64,000 bases of DNA from Novosphingobium sp. TH158 (GCF_002855555.1 NZ_PKRT01000001.1:1578001-1642000); one strand, 5' to 3'. Counted from the stretch's first letter, positions 23,833 to 33,166 are shown. Notes: generated from the letters alone by a model not told the origin. Numbers and translations are program-made.

Positions 23833-24691
23833 TGGCGCTGACTAGCCAGATGGCATAACCCATCATCACCCCTTCGCCTGGGCGATAGTATTTGGTGTAA
23901 AGTGATGTCAGCTCCGCGGCAGCCGCCTCCTGGACCACCGGTGGGTAATCGAGCAGCGCCTGTCCAAAGGCGAGCGCGTGGCGCACGAAGGCTTGCGCCT
24001 GTTCCGGCGTGGCGCCTGGACCGCCGACGGGCAGCTCACCCTTGGCCGCAACGATGTTCACATTGCTGAAGCCTGCCGCAATCAGCGTTTCTTCCATGTA
24101 ATCGTGCTCTTCAAAGGCAAACGGCCCTGGCGCGCGCGGCACGGGCGCGGGCATTTCGACATGACGGCGGGCGACGGCCATGCCTTCGAGCATCCATGGA
24201 TTCTGCTGCGGCGGCCCCCAGACGGCAAGATCGAGCCGTCCACCCGGCTTCAGCAAACCGCGCAGGTTTGCGAAGGCCGAGACCGGCTCGGAAAAGAACA
24301 TCGAGCCAAAGCGCGAACACAGCCGGTCGAACGGCGCCTCGGGTACGGCAACGGTCGCCGCATCGGCGCAGATGAAGCGCGCATTGGCAATTCCGGCAGC
24401 CGCCGCACGGCGCGTCGTGGCAGCGGCAAGGTCAGGAGAAATATCGATGCCAACGACTTCCCCTTCCGGGGTGACGGCCTTGGCAATGGCAAGGCTGGTC
24501 GCCCCGCCGCCAAAACCGATGTCCACCACGCGTTCTCCCGGCTGATAGGCGGCATGGGCCAGCAGCGCCGCGCCGGCCGGAGCAATCGTGCTTTCAAAGC
24601 CCGTGAGGTTGGCGAGCCAGCGCGCCCCCATTTCGCCGGCCCAGTCTTCATACTTGAGGGCATCGCCATGGTGTTCGGAGGAAGTGGTCAT
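23825..24691 (-). CDS. Class I SAM-dependent methyltransferase
   Basis: A 288-residue UbiE-like methyltransferase. The SAM-binding motif is ERVVDIGFGGGATSLAIA, followed by EVVGIDISPDL. The ATG at 24691 is used; the frame opens 18 residues earlier, overlapping trxC. The substrate is unknown. In a locus full of sulfide-handling genes, thiol methylation is a possibility worth testing but nothing in the sequence proves it. Confidence 0.85.
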   Translation of the reverse strand: MTTSSEHHGDALKYEDWAGEMGARWLANLTGFESTIAPAGAALLAHAAYQPGERVVDIGFGGGATSLAIAKAVTPEGEVVGIDISPDLAAATTRRAAAAGIANARFICADAATVAVPEAPFDRLCSRFGSMFFSEPVSAFANLRGLLKPGGRLDLAVWGPPQQNPWMLEGMAVARRHVEMPAPVPRAPGPFAFEEHDYMEETLIAAGFSNVNIVAAKGELPVGGPGATPEQAQAFVRHALAFGQALLDYPPVVQEAAAAELTSLYTKYYRPGEGVMMGYAIWLVSANA

Positions 24692-24731
24692 CGCAGAAAT
24701 CCCTGAATTAAAGTCCAATAGGCCGAGTGCT

Positions 24732-25178
24732 TCACAACGCTCCAATAATGCGCTGCGCCCACGTTACGATAGCTGCGTGCGACATGGCTCCCGACTGACG
24801 GGCTATCTCGCGTCCTTTGTGAATCATGATGAGCGTAGGGATCGAGCGGATCCCGAAGCGTCCGGCAATAGCTTGCTCAGCCTCGGTATCCAGTTTACCA
24901 AGCCGGACTTGTGGTTCCAGCTGTGCTGCAGCTGCTTCAAACGCGGGCGCCATCTGGCAGCAAGGCCCGCACCAGGAAGCCCAGAAATCAACCAGTAGTG
25001 GGATATCGCTGCGGGTTGCATGAGCATCAAAATTTGTCGCCCCAAGGGTGACCGGATGGCCGTTGAACAGAGGGCCCGAGCATCGACCGCACTTGCCGTT
25101 CGCGGCGATTTTGTCGCGTGGCACGCGGTTGGCTGTCGTACAGTTCGGGCAGATGATCAGGAGCGGTTCGATTGCCAT
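24732..25178 (-). CDS. trxC: Thioredoxin 2 (TrxC)
   Basis: A 148-residue thioredoxin with the N-terminal zinc finger of TrxC (ICPNCTTANRVP and GKCGRCSGPL) and the active site FWASWCGPCCQMAP. The cis-Pro loop is SIPTLIMI. Start ATG 25178. TrxC reduces oxidised proteins under stress and could regenerate the peroxiredoxins or release sulfide from persulfides made in this locus. It follows the arsR-type regulator closely. Confidence 0.95.
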   Translation of the reverse strand: MAIEPLLIICPNCTTANRVPRDKIAANGKCGRCSGPLFNGHPVTLGATNFDAHATRSDIPLLVDFWASWCGPCCQMAPAFEAAAAQLEPQVRLGKLDTEAEQAIAGRFGIRSIPTLIMIHKGREIARQSGAMSHAAIVTWAQRIIGAL

Positions 25179-25192
25179 TTTTCCTGACACCC

Positions 25193-25504
25193 TTACCGAA
25201 CCGTTTCCCCGCAAAGATCACAGAGCGCATGAATAATGGCCCGGACGGTCGGATCGTTAAGACTATAAAACCGCGTCTGGGCCTCGCCGCGGATAGTGAC
25301 GACATTCTCATCTCGCAGCATGGCAAGATGCTGCGACACCGATGACTGTGACAGGCCTGATAGCTCAACCAGCTCACCAACAGACACTTCGCCCTCATCC
25401 ATCCGGCACAACATCAGAAGTCGCTCTGGATGGCTCATTAGTTTCATGCGCGAGGCCATTGCGGCAGCGTTGGCTTTGAGTTCGGAAAGGTCAGCGGGCT
25501 TCAT
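25193..25504 (-). CDS. BigR/SqrR-like ArsR-family sulfide-responsive regulator
   Basis: A 103-residue winged-HTH repressor with RLLMLCRMDEGEVSVGELVE, the recognition helix SQSSVSQHLAML and wing RGEAQTRFYSL. Cys33 and Cys98 are 65 residues apart (Cys95 is also present), close to the 66-residue spacing of the C42/C108 pair that forms a persulfide bridge in BigR. It overlaps the RND permease by 4 bp. With SQR, persulfide dioxygenase and rhodanese genes nearby, sulfide or persulfide induction is likely. Confidence 0.88.
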   Translation of the reverse strand: MKPADLSELKANAAAMASRMKLMSHPERLLMLCRMDEGEVSVGELVELSGLSQSSVSQHLAMLRDENVVTIRGEAQTRFYSLNDPTVRAIIHALCDLCGETVR

Positions 25505-28500
25505 TGGGTTTCTTCCGTGTAGGCAATTCCGTCGTCGCGCAGCAGCACGTAAATGGCGGGGATCACTAGGACCGTCAGCAGCGTCGAACTGGCAAGACCG
25601 AACAGCAGCGAGATCGCCAAACCCTGGAAAATCGGGTCGGTCAGGATGACCGCCGCCCCGATCATCGCCGCTGCGGCAGTTAGCACGATCGGTTTGAACC
25701 GGATCATCCCGGCCTCAAGCAGGGTTTCGCGCAGTGACTTGTCCGCCGAGCGGGTGTGGCGAATGAAATCGACCAGCAGGATCGAATTGCGCACGATGAT
25801 CCCGGCTAGGGCGATGAATCCGATCATGCTGGTGGCGGTAAAGGGCGCCTGGAACAGCATGTGGCCAAGGACGATGCCGACAAGGGTCAGCGGAACCGGG
25901 GTCAGGATTACCAGCGGCAGGGTGAAGCTGCGGAACTGGCCGACGACGAGGACATAGATGCCTAGCAGTGCGACCATGAAGGCCGCGCCCATGTCGCGGA
26001 ACGTCACCCAGGTGATTTCCCATTCGCCATCCCACAGCAGCTTGGGCTTGCTTTCGTCAGCGGGCTGGCCGTTGAGCAGGACCTCGGGCTTGAACAGCCC
26101 AGCCGCCTTCCAGTCAAAGCCGTCCACCGCGTCGTTGACCGCCAGCATGCCATAGATGGGCGCTTCGTAGCGACCGGCCAGCTCTGCCGTGACCATGGCC
26201 GCACCGCGCCCGTCGCGGCGGAAAATCGCCGGGCTACCCGGCTCGATGCTAGCCGTGACGAGATCGCCCAGGGCAATCAGCTGTCCTGTGGGCGTTGCCG
26301 CCACCGGAGTTGCTGCGAGCGTGGCGGACCACTGGCGCTGCGCCTGATCCAGGGCAATCTCGATCGGCAGCGGTTCACGTTCATTGCCGCCCCGCGGAGC
26401 ATAGCCGATGACCTGGGTGCCCATCAGCGCGCCGATGGAATCGAACAGGTGCCGCTCGGACAGGCCATACTGGTCAAGCTTGGCCCTATCAGGCACGAGG
26501 CGCAGCACGGGCCGGGGCTGGCCAAAGCTGTTGTCCACGTCGACCACGAAGGGCACCGAGCGGAACAGCTTTTCCACCTGGGCCGCTGTCTTTTGACGGG
26601 TTGCCTCGTCCGGGCCGTAGATCTCGGCAAGAAGTGTAGCGAGCACCGGCGGGCCCGGCGGGGTTTCCACCACCTTCAGCGACGCTCCTGCCGGCAGGGA
26701 CAGACCTTTCAGCCGTTCGCGCAGATCAACGGCGATGTCATGGCTCGCCCGCGAGCGATCGCCCTTGGGCAGCAGAGTGACCATCAGGTCGCCCATTTCC
26801 GGCTGGTTGCGCAGGAAATAGTGCCGCACCAGCCCGTTGAAATTGAACGGAGCCGAAGCGCCGGCATAAGCTTCCATCGAGACGACTTCGGGCAGTTGCC
26901 GAGCAATAGCTGCGGCCTGCTCCAGCACGCGCGAGGTGGCCTCAAGGCTGGTGCCTTCGGGCAGGTCGGCAACGATCTGCACTTCGCTCTTGTTGTCGAA
27001 CGGCAGCAGCTTCACCGTGACTGCCTTGAAGTAGAACATCGAACAGGCAACCAGCGTCGCCACGCCGACCCCGATCAGGAACCGCTTGGCCCCTTCTCGC
27101 GTAGCAATCACTTTCAACGCATAGTGCTTGTACAGCGCGCCCAACTTGCCGCCGTGGGCATCATGGCCATGGGTCAGCGCTTTGCGCGCAAAGCGGATCA
27201 TCAGCCATGGGGCAATGATCACTGCGACGAAGAACGAGAAGATCATCGCTGCGGAAGCATTGATCGGGATTGGCGCCATATAGGGGCCCATCAGACCGGA
27301 GACGAACAGCATCGGCAGCAGTGCCGCGACCACGGTCAGGGTGGCAATGATCGTCGGGTTGCCCACTTCGGCCACTGCCTCGACTGCGACGTCGATCCGG
27401 CTGCGGTCATCGTCCATGGCCCAGTGGCGGGCGATGTTCTCGATCATGACGATGGCATCGTCGACCAGAATGCCAATCGAGAAGATCAGGGCGAACAGGC
27501 TGACGCGGTTGATGGTAAAGCCCATCACGTTCGAAGCGAACATGGTCAGCATGATCGTTGTCGGGATGACGATTGCCGTCACCCCGGCTTCGCGCCAGCC
27601 GATGGCAAAACCGATCAGGGCAACAATCGAGACCGTGGCCAAGGCAAGGTGGAAGATCAGCTCATTGGCTTTTTCATTTGCGGTTTCGCCATAGTTGCGG
27701 GTCACCGCAACTTCGACTCCGGCGGGGATGAGGCTGCCCTTCAGGCTCTCCACGCGTTCGACCACCTGCTGCGAAACGGTCACGGCATTGGCCCCGGCGC
27801 GCTTGGCAATCGCCAGGCTGACGGCGGGCGCCATGTTCCACTGGCCCTTGTTGTCCTTGGCCCAGCGCCATGACCGGGCCTGGTCCTGCGTTGGGGCCTG
27901 CTCGACCCGGGCAATATCGGACAGCAGCACCGGCGCGCCGCGGGCGCTACGGACCTGAATGTTCGCCAGTTCCTGCGCGTCACCCAGGCTATGTCCGGCA
28001 ACGACCAAGGTTGCCTGACCTGCCTCGCGCACGTTGCCGACCGGGAAGGCGCGGTTGGCCTGGGTCACGGCTTCGATCAGATTGCCCAGCGGCACGCCAT
28101 AGGTCGCCAGCTTGCCCGGATCAGGCACCACGCGCAGGGCCATGCGCTGGCCCCCGGTCAGGAAGGTGAGGCCGACATCATCAACCTTGGCCATTTCGGT
28201 GCGCAGCTTACCGGCCAGTTCGGCCAGAGCCTGATCGTTCCATTGCCCTGCCGCCCCCGGCTTCGGGGTCAATGTCAGGACGACAATCGGCACATCGTTG
28301 ATCCCCCGCACGGTGACTTGCGGGAATGGTATCCCGGCCGGAATGCGGTGCTTGTTCGCCTCGATCTTTTCATTGATGCGGATCGCGGCATCTTCCGGGT
28401 TGGAACCGACCAGAAAGCGGGCGGTGACCATCACGCCGTGATCCTGCGCCTGGGTATAGACGTGCTCCACGCCGTCCACACTGCGCACGATGGTCTCAAG

Positions 28501-28713
28501 CGGCTTGGCCACCAGTTCTACCGCATCGGCTGCGGCCAGACCGGGTGCCTGGACCATGATGTCGACCATCGGCACCTTGATCTGCGGCTCTTCCTCGCGA
28601 GGGATCGAGATGGTCGCGATCAGGCCGACGATGATCGCGGCAAGCAGAAACAACGGCGTCAGCGGCGACTGGATCGTCGCCCGGGTCAGCTTGCCCGAAA
28701 TGCCCAGGTCCAT
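25501..28713 (-). CDS. RND efflux permease of the sulfide island
   Basis: A 1070-residue RND pump with 12 TM segments expected and two large periplasmic loops. The TM4 proton relay is GILVDDAIVMIENIARH (double Asp). The N-terminal IPREEEPQIKVPMVDIMVQA is typical of the AcrB/NolG-like permeases outside the CzcA group. It lies 4 bp after its adaptor and is co-translated with the BigR-like regulator. The position suggests export of a sulfur compound or a toxic thiol product; the substrate is unknown. Confidence 0.92.
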   Translation of the reverse strand: MDLGISGKLTRATIQSPLTPLFLLAAIIVGLIATISIPREEEPQIKVPMVDIMVQAPGLAAADAVELVAKPLETIVRSVDGVEHVYTQAQDHGVMVTARFLVGSNPEDAAIRINEKIEANKHRIPAGIPFPQVTVRGINDVPIVVLTLTPKPGAAGQWNDQALAELAGKLRTEMAKVDDVGLTFLTGGQRMALRVVPDPGKLATYGVPLGNLIEAVTQANRAFPVGNVREAGQATLVVAGHSLGDAQELANIQVRSARGAPVLLSDIARVEQAPTQDQARSWRWAKDNKGQWNMAPAVSLAIAKRAGANAVTVSQQVVERVESLKGSLIPAGVEVAVTRNYGETANEKANELIFHLALATVSIVALIGFAIGWREAGVTAIVIPTTIMLTMFASNVMGFTINRVSLFALIFSIGILVDDAIVMIENIARHWAMDDDRSRIDVAVEAVAEVGNPTIIATLTVVAALLPMLFVSGLMGPYMAPIPINASAAMIFSFFVAVIIAPWLMIRFARKALTHGHDAHGGKLGALYKHYALKVIATREGAKRFLIGVGVATLVACSMFYFKAVTVKLLPFDNKSEVQIVADLPEGTSLEATSRVLEQAAAIARQLPEVVSMEAYAGASAPFNFNGLVRHYFLRNQPEMGDLMVTLLPKGDRSRASHDIAVDLRERLKGLSLPAGASLKVVETPPGPPVLATLLAEIYGPDEATRQKTAAQVEKLFRSVPFVVDVDNSFGQPRPVLRLVPDRAKLDQYGLSERHLFDSIGALMGTQVIGYAPRGGNEREPLPIEIALDQAQRQWSATLAATPVAATPTGQLIALGDLVTASIEPGSPAIFRRDGRGAAMVTAELAGRYEAPIYGMLAVNDAVDGFDWKAAGLFKPEVLLNGQPADESKPKLLWDGEWEITWVTFRDMGAAFMVALLGIYVLVVGQFRSFTLPLVILTPVPLTLVGIVLGHMLFQAPFTATSMIGFIALAGIIVRNSILLVDFIRHTRSADKSLRETLLEAGMIRFKPIVLTAAAAMIGAAVILTDPIFQGLAISLLFGLASSTLLTVLVIPAIYVLLRDDGIAYTEETQ

Positions 28714-28717
28714 TGGT

Positions 28718-29731
28718 TCAGCCCCCCTTGGCCGGCGCGATCAGCGTATCGCCCGCAGCAACGCCCGAAAGCAGTTCTACCTTACCGGTTTCCGCCGAGG
28801 GGGCGGTCTGGACCGGAACCTGCGCCGCGCTGCCGTCCTTGGCGAGAACCGTAACGTAATCGATGCCATAGCGGCTGGTGACATAGCTGGCCGGAACCAG
28901 CAGGGCCTTGCGGCTGCCGGTTTCGACCTTGGCCGCCACGCGGCGCCCGATCGTGCTGTTGTCGATGCCGGGCATGTCGACATCGGCGATGACCTGACCC
29001 GCAGTGATCGCTGGATAGACTTTCACCACGCGGCCAGACCTTCCGTCAGCCATGACCTGCGCACCGGGGCGGACCTTATCGGCCAGCGATTCCGGCATGG
29101 TCAGGCGCACGATGGTGGGGCCAGCAGTGATTACGGCGATGGGCATGCCCGGAGCAACCGGAGAACCCGCGGGGACATCGGCGCGCAGCACCCGGCCATC
29201 GGTCGGCGCGACAACCTCGCCTTGTCCGGCAACAGCGCCTACGGCGGCTTGCTGGGCGCGTGCCGCGCGGACCTGGGCCTGCGCAGCCGAAGCTGCGGCC
29301 TGCGCCTGTTCCAGCCGCGCCTTGGCATAGACGCCGTTCTGGTGAAGGAAGCGCACGCGCTCCAACTCGGCTGCCGCCTGGGCGGCCTGCGCCTGTGCCG
29401 CAGCGGCTTGGGCGCCATAGGCTCCGGACTGATAGCCAAGCTGGCTGTCGACGATCCGTCCGATCACCTGCCCCTTGCGCACCATATCCCCCTCACGCAC
29501 GGAGAGGGAGGTGAGGATGCCGGGTATCCGGGCAAGGACCTGCGCCTGATCGACCGTGGCAATCTCTGCCGCCACGTCTTGCCACGCAGCCGCATCGGTG
29601 GAGGCCAGAACCAGTCGCGGACCGGCGGGGGCTTTTTGAACCGCGGCGGTTTCTTCGCCAGAGCTGCAGCCTGCCAGAGGCAAGGCCAGCAGCAGACCGA
29701 TTGCCGCAATCCCGTTCAGTTTGATTCGCAT
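28718..29731 (-). CDS. RND periplasmic adaptor lipoprotein
   Basis: A 337-residue membrane fusion protein. ATG 29731 starts a lipoprotein signal ending LAGCSSGEE (Cys at about 22). Lipoyl halves flank an Ala-rich coiled-coil hairpin at about residues 90-170, followed by a beta-barrel region. It would bridge the permease encoded 4 bp downstream to the TolC-type channel at 31766. Confidence 0.92.
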   Translation of the reverse strand: MRIKLNGIAAIGLLLALPLAGCSSGEETAAVQKAPAGPRLVLASTDAAAWQDVAAEIATVDQAQVLARIPGILTSLSVREGDMVRKGQVIGRIVDSQLGYQSGAYGAQAAAAQAQAAQAAAELERVRFLHQNGVYAKARLEQAQAAASAAQAQVRAARAQQAAVGAVAGQGEVVAPTDGRVLRADVPAGSPVAPGMPIAVITAGPTIVRLTMPESLADKVRPGAQVMADGRSGRVVKVYPAITAGQVIADVDMPGIDNSTIGRRVAAKVETGSRKALLVPASYVTSRYGIDYVTVLAKDGSAAQVPVQTAPSAETGKVELLSGVAAGDTLIAPAKGG

Positions 29732-29757
29732 GTTGCAAGCCCCGCCCAAATTCTTGT

Positions 29758-30090
29758 TTATCGTTCGACCGGAAGGCCAGCCGAGGTCCAAGCCCCGAAG
29801 CCACCGGCGAGGTGAGTATCAACTGCCTCTTGCGCGACACTACATTTATCCAAGGCCATACCGGACCTTCTACCTCCAAGGCAGGTAAGGACGATGGCCT
29901 TGCCGCCACTCGGCGGAAGCTTGCTCGGCTGAAAAGTGGAAAGTGGCATATTTACGGAGCCAGGAATGTGGCCATCAGCAAACTCACTAGCCTCACGAAC
30001 ATCTACCACTAAAGCTTCGCCTTTGCCTAGCATTTCGGCGAGCTGTTTAGCGTTGATTTCCTTGTGCTTTGACTTTCCAAAACCAAACAT
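29758..30090 (-). CDS. Rhodanese-domain sulfurtransferase
   Basis: A 110-residue single-domain rhodanese: VVDVREASEFADGHIPGSVN followed by active-site Cys in TCLGGRRSG. It should carry a persulfide and transfer sulfane sulfur, for example between SQR product, glutathione persulfide and thiosulfate. Start ATG 30090 (MFGFGK). First gene of the minus-strand unit rhodanese-adaptor-permease-arsR-trxC and divergent from sqr. Confidence 0.92.
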   Translation of the reverse strand: MFGFGKSKHKEINAKQLAEMLGKGEALVVDVREASEFADGHIPGSVNMPLSTFQPSKLPPSGGKAIVLTCLGGRRSGMALDKCSVAQEAVDTHLAGGFGAWTSAGLPVER

Positions 30091-30150
30091 GTTGCGACAC
30101 TCCTGTCGATGGTGATCCGAGCCCAAGGGCCAAGACGCTCACTTTATGAC

Positions 30151-30179
30151 TTGTACATATCGTACGACTCTTATATAAG
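30151..30179 (+). promoter_or_regulatory. Putative sqr promoter with overlapping palindrome
   Basis: TTGTAC at 30151-30156 and TATAAG at 30174-30179 with a 17-bp spacer form a sigma70-like promoter facing sqr. The perfect palindrome CTTATATAAG (30170-30179) covers the -10 region, and GACTT/AAGTC arms flank the whole stretch. This is a good candidate site for the BigR-like repressor controlling both divergent units. Confidence 0.5.
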
Positions 30180-30257
30180 TCAATGCCGATATCATACTCG
30201 CGCCAGTCTAGTCCCGCAGGGTCATTACAAACTGGGGGGGTCGATGGGAGAAAACTG

Positions 30258-31538
30258 ATGGCGTTGCCGAAGATTGTTATTTTGGGAGCAGGGCTGGGTG
30301 GCACGATTGCTGCCTATGAGATTCGCGACGCCGTAAAAGGCAAGGCCGAGGTCATGGTGGTCAACGACCAGGATGATTACTGGTTTGTGCCGTCCAACCC
30401 GTGGGTAGCAGTACGCTGGCGGGAACCTGATGCGATCAAGGTCCACCTTCCGCCGATCATGGAAAAGAAGGGCATCGGCTTTACCTCAATCGGAGCAAAG
30501 CGCGTTCACCCTTCCGAGAACCGGATCGAGCTGAACGATGGAACCTCGCTCGACTATGACTACCTCGTAATCGCCACGGGCCCGGAACTGGCCTTTGACG
30601 AGGTCGAAGGATTGGGACCGGATGGCTTTACACAGTCAGTTTGTCGCACGGATCACGCGGCACATGCGGCCGACGCCTTTGACCGGTTCTGCGAGGCCCC
30701 GAAGCCAATCATTATTGGCGCCGCGCAAGGGGCATCGTGCTATGGCCCGGCTTACGAATTTGCACTGATCCTCGACACCGAATTGCGCCGGCGCAAGATC
30801 CGTGACCGGGTGCCGATGACATATGTCAGTCCAGAGCCCTATGTTGGCCACCTCGGACTCGACGGGGTGGGCGATACCAAGTCCCTGCTCGAAAGTGAGT
30901 TGCGCCATCGGCACATCAAGTGGATCACCAATGCTCGCATCGCCAAGGTTGAAGAGGGCACTATGCACGTCGAAGAGGTGTCAGAAGACGGCTCCCTCAA
31001 GGCTGAACATGCGCTGCCGTTTGGCTATTCGATGATCCTGCCCGCATTTCGCGGAATCGCGGCGGTCCACGGGATCGAAGGCCTGACCAACCCGCGCGGC
31101 TTCATCCTGGCTGACAAGCATCAGCGCAACCCGACCTTCAAGAACGTCTATTCACTGGGCGTTTGCGTGGCGATCCCACCGGTTGGTCCCACACCGGTTC
31201 CGGTCGGCGTACCCAAGACCGGCTTCATGATCGAATCGATGGTCACCGCCATCGCGGCCAACCTTGCGCTCGAACTGGCTGGCAAGGAACCGGCCGAAGA
31301 AGCGACCTGGAACGCCGTCTGCCTCGCCGACTTTGGTGATGGCGGCGTTGCCTTTGTCGCTCAGCCGCAGATCCCCCCGCGCAATGTGAACTGGGCATCT
31401 AGCGGCAAGTGGGTCCACCTGGCCAAGATCGGATTCGAGAAATACTTCCTCCACAAGGTCCGCCGCGGCACCAGTGAACCATTCTACGAAAAACTTGCGA
31501 TGCACGCTCTGGGTATCCGCAAGCTCCGCTTCAAATAA
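30258..31538 (+). CDS. sqr: Sulfide:quinone oxidoreductase
   Basis: A 426-residue FAD enzyme that oxidises sulfide and passes electrons to quinone at the membrane. The Rossmann motif is VILGAGLGGT. Cys129, Cys161 (GASCYGPAYE) and Cys355 (NAVCLADFGDGG) match the C128/C160/C356 set of Acidithiobacillus SQR with a shift of one. The quinone-site segment is PVPVGVPKTGFMIE. ATG 30258 follows GGGAGAAAACTG. Quinol made here could be used by cytochrome bd encoded upstream in the window. Confidence 0.95.
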   Translation: MALPKIVILGAGLGGTIAAYEIRDAVKGKAEVMVVNDQDDYWFVPSNPWVAVRWREPDAIKVHLPPIMEKKGIGFTSIGAKRVHPSENRIELNDGTSLDYDYLVIATGPELAFDEVEGLGPDGFTQSVCRTDHAAHAADAFDRFCEAPKPIIIGAAQGASCYGPAYEFALILDTELRRRKIRDRVPMTYVSPEPYVGHLGLDGVGDTKSLLESELRHRHIKWITNARIAKVEEGTMHVEEVSEDGSLKAEHALPFGYSMILPAFRGIAAVHGIEGLTNPRGFILADKHQRNPTFKNVYSLGVCVAIPPVGPTPVPVGVPKTGFMIESMVTAIAANLALELAGKEPAEEATWNAVCLADFGDGGVAFVAQPQIPPRNVNWASSGKWVHLAKIGFEKYFLHKVRRGTSEPFYEKLAMHALGIRKLRFK

Positions 31539-31550
31539 GGAGATAGGGAC

Positions 31551-31754
31551 ATGACCCTTGATACCGCTGTCCTGCGTTTTGCCGGCTTCGTCGTTCTGCT
31601 TAGTGTTGTGCTTTCGATCTATGTCCACCCGTGGTGGATCGGGCTGACGATTTTTGCCGGGCTGAATATGCTGCAAGCCAGCTTCACCGGTTTTTGCCCG
31701 GCAGCGATGATCTTCAAGAAGCTGGGCGTTCGCCCCGGTAAAGCCTTCAACTGA
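31551..31754 (+). CDS. DUF2892 (YgaP-type) membrane protein
   Basis: A 67-residue protein with two TM helices (RFAGFVVLLSVVLSIYVHP and WIGLTIFAGLNMLQASFTGFCP). It matches the DUF2892 domain fused to rhodanese in YgaP. The Cys in GFCPAAMIF is typical. It is 12 bp after sqr and belongs to the same operon; in YgaP-like systems this membrane part is proposed to help move thiocyanate or sulfur species. Confidence 0.9.
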   Translation: MTLDTAVLRFAGFVVLLSVVLSIYVHPWWIGLTIFAGLNMLQASFTGFCPAAMIFKKLGVRPGKAFN

Positions 31755-31765
31755 TCGAGGCATTG

Positions 31766-33031
31766 ATGCGCCGCCATATCGCTTCCTTTATCGCTTTGTC
31801 CTGCGTTCTGTGCAGCCCCTCCGCACAGGCGCAGGACCTCGCCGCTGCTATCTCCGGTGCTTTGTCAAACGCCCCCACGCTTGCCGAAGCACAAGCCGGA
31901 GAGGCAGCGGCGAGAGCGCGACTGGATCGCGCCAAGGCGGAGGGAAATCCGTTACTGCGGGTCGAAGGCTCCTATGGCGCAGGCCGCATCGACAATGGCG
32001 GTTTCTTCGGCATTACCGCCGACAATGTCTCGCCGCTGGCCGCGCAGGCGACGGCAGAAATGCCGATCTATGCGGGCGGGCGGATTTCCTCTGCGGTCGC
32101 TCAAGCGCGGAGCGGCGCGGACATCGCGCGCTTCGGTGCAGAGCAAGCCCGGCTCCAGACGATCGTGAGTGCGGTCAGCGTCTATACCGAGCTATTGACC
32201 GCCCGGAAACTGGAGGAGCGGTATAACAAACTGGCTGTCGCATTAGCTGAAACCGAACGGCAGGCCGGACTGCGCTATCGGACCGGCGAGATTGCCAGCT
32301 CTGAACTTGCTCAGGCGCGGGCGCGCCGGGCCGAAGCCGATGCGGGGCTTGCGCAGGCGCAGGGTCGCCGCATTTCAGCCGAAGCTGCATACCAGCGTCT
32401 GGTCGGTTCGCCTGCAGGTGAACTAACCCCCTTGCCAGGCCTGCCGATTGTTCCCCCGTCGCTCGATCATGCGCTGGACATGGCGCGTGCTTCCAATCCC
32501 GCAATGCAGCAGGCACGAGCCGGGGTTGATGCGGCGCGCGCCGGGGTTCGGGCTGCGAAGGCGGAAGGCCTACCCTCGGTTGGCGCCTTCGCCGAGGCGG
32601 CCCATGTCCGCGACCAGTTCTTCCCAGGTTACAGGGCGGATTCCGTCGCGGTCGGCGTTCGTGGGCGCTGGACGCTCTGGGCCGGTGGCCGCGTGGCGGC
32701 GCAGACTCGGGCAGCTGACGCGGATCTTGATGCCAGCGAGGCGAGGCTGCGCCAGGCCGGTCAGGCACTGGAAGGCATGGTGATCGATGCCTGGCAAGGC
32801 CTTGCCACCGCGCGCCGGATGACCGAGGCTTCGCGCCTGCGGCGTGATGCGGCGGAAGAAGCGCTGCGCGGCACCAGGCTGGAGGCGCGGGTCGGAGCCC
32901 GGCCAACGCTGGCTGTTCTTGATGCTGAGCGTGAGGCAATCGAAGCTGAAGCTGCGCTGCTACAAGCTGAGGGTATGCAGACTGTTGCGGCTTGGCAGCT
33001 CAATGCACTCAGCGGGAATTTGCAGCCTTAG
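31766..33031 (+). CDS. TolC-family outer-membrane channel of the sulfide island
   Basis: A 421-residue outer-membrane efflux protein. The signal peptide ends at AQAQD and the two TolC halves follow (LAAAISGALSNAPTLAEAQA; later LDHALDMARASNPAMQQARA). ATG 31766 follows GAGG; a TTG three bases earlier is less likely. It completes, with the adaptor and permease on the opposite strand, a tripartite pump split across a divergent promoter. Confidence 0.9.
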   Translation: MRRHIASFIALSCVLCSPSAQAQDLAAAISGALSNAPTLAEAQAGEAAARARLDRAKAEGNPLLRVEGSYGAGRIDNGGFFGITADNVSPLAAQATAEMPIYAGGRISSAVAQARSGADIARFGAEQARLQTIVSAVSVYTELLTARKLEERYNKLAVALAETERQAGLRYRTGEIASSELAQARARRAEADAGLAQAQGRRISAEAAYQRLVGSPAGELTPLPGLPIVPPSLDHALDMARASNPAMQQARAGVDAARAGVRAAKAEGLPSVGAFAEAAHVRDQFFPGYRADSVAVGVRGRWTLWAGGRVAAQTRAADADLDASEARLRQAGQALEGMVIDAWQGLATARRMTEASRLRRDAAEEALRGTRLEARVGARPTLAVLDAEREAIEAEAALLQAEGMQTVAAWQLNALSGNLQP

Positions 33032-33092
33032 GAGCGAGGATACGGTTGATTGTGGCAGTATCAGCCGAACTTGGATTGAGAAACTCGATCAC

Positions 33093-33125
33093 AGTAAATA
33101 AAATATCATGTTTTGCTAATTTACT
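33093..33125. promoter_or_regulatory. Inverted repeat upstream of the second peroxiredoxin
   Basis: AGTAAAT (33093-33099) and ATTTACT (33119-33125), perfect 7-bp arms with a 19-bp AT-rich spacer, in the 135-bp gap between the TolC gene and prx. The gap is the most AT-rich stretch nearby and probably holds a separate promoter for prx-PDO-tauE. No regulator can be assigned. Confidence 0.35.
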
Positions 33126-33166
33126 GAACTGAGATACCTAACGCTCATCAAGCCAAGGAGGTATCC

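Noticed and set aside
26449..28854. Plus-strand frames of 474 and 287 codons
   Set aside because: Antisense to the RND permease; no start signals or motifs.
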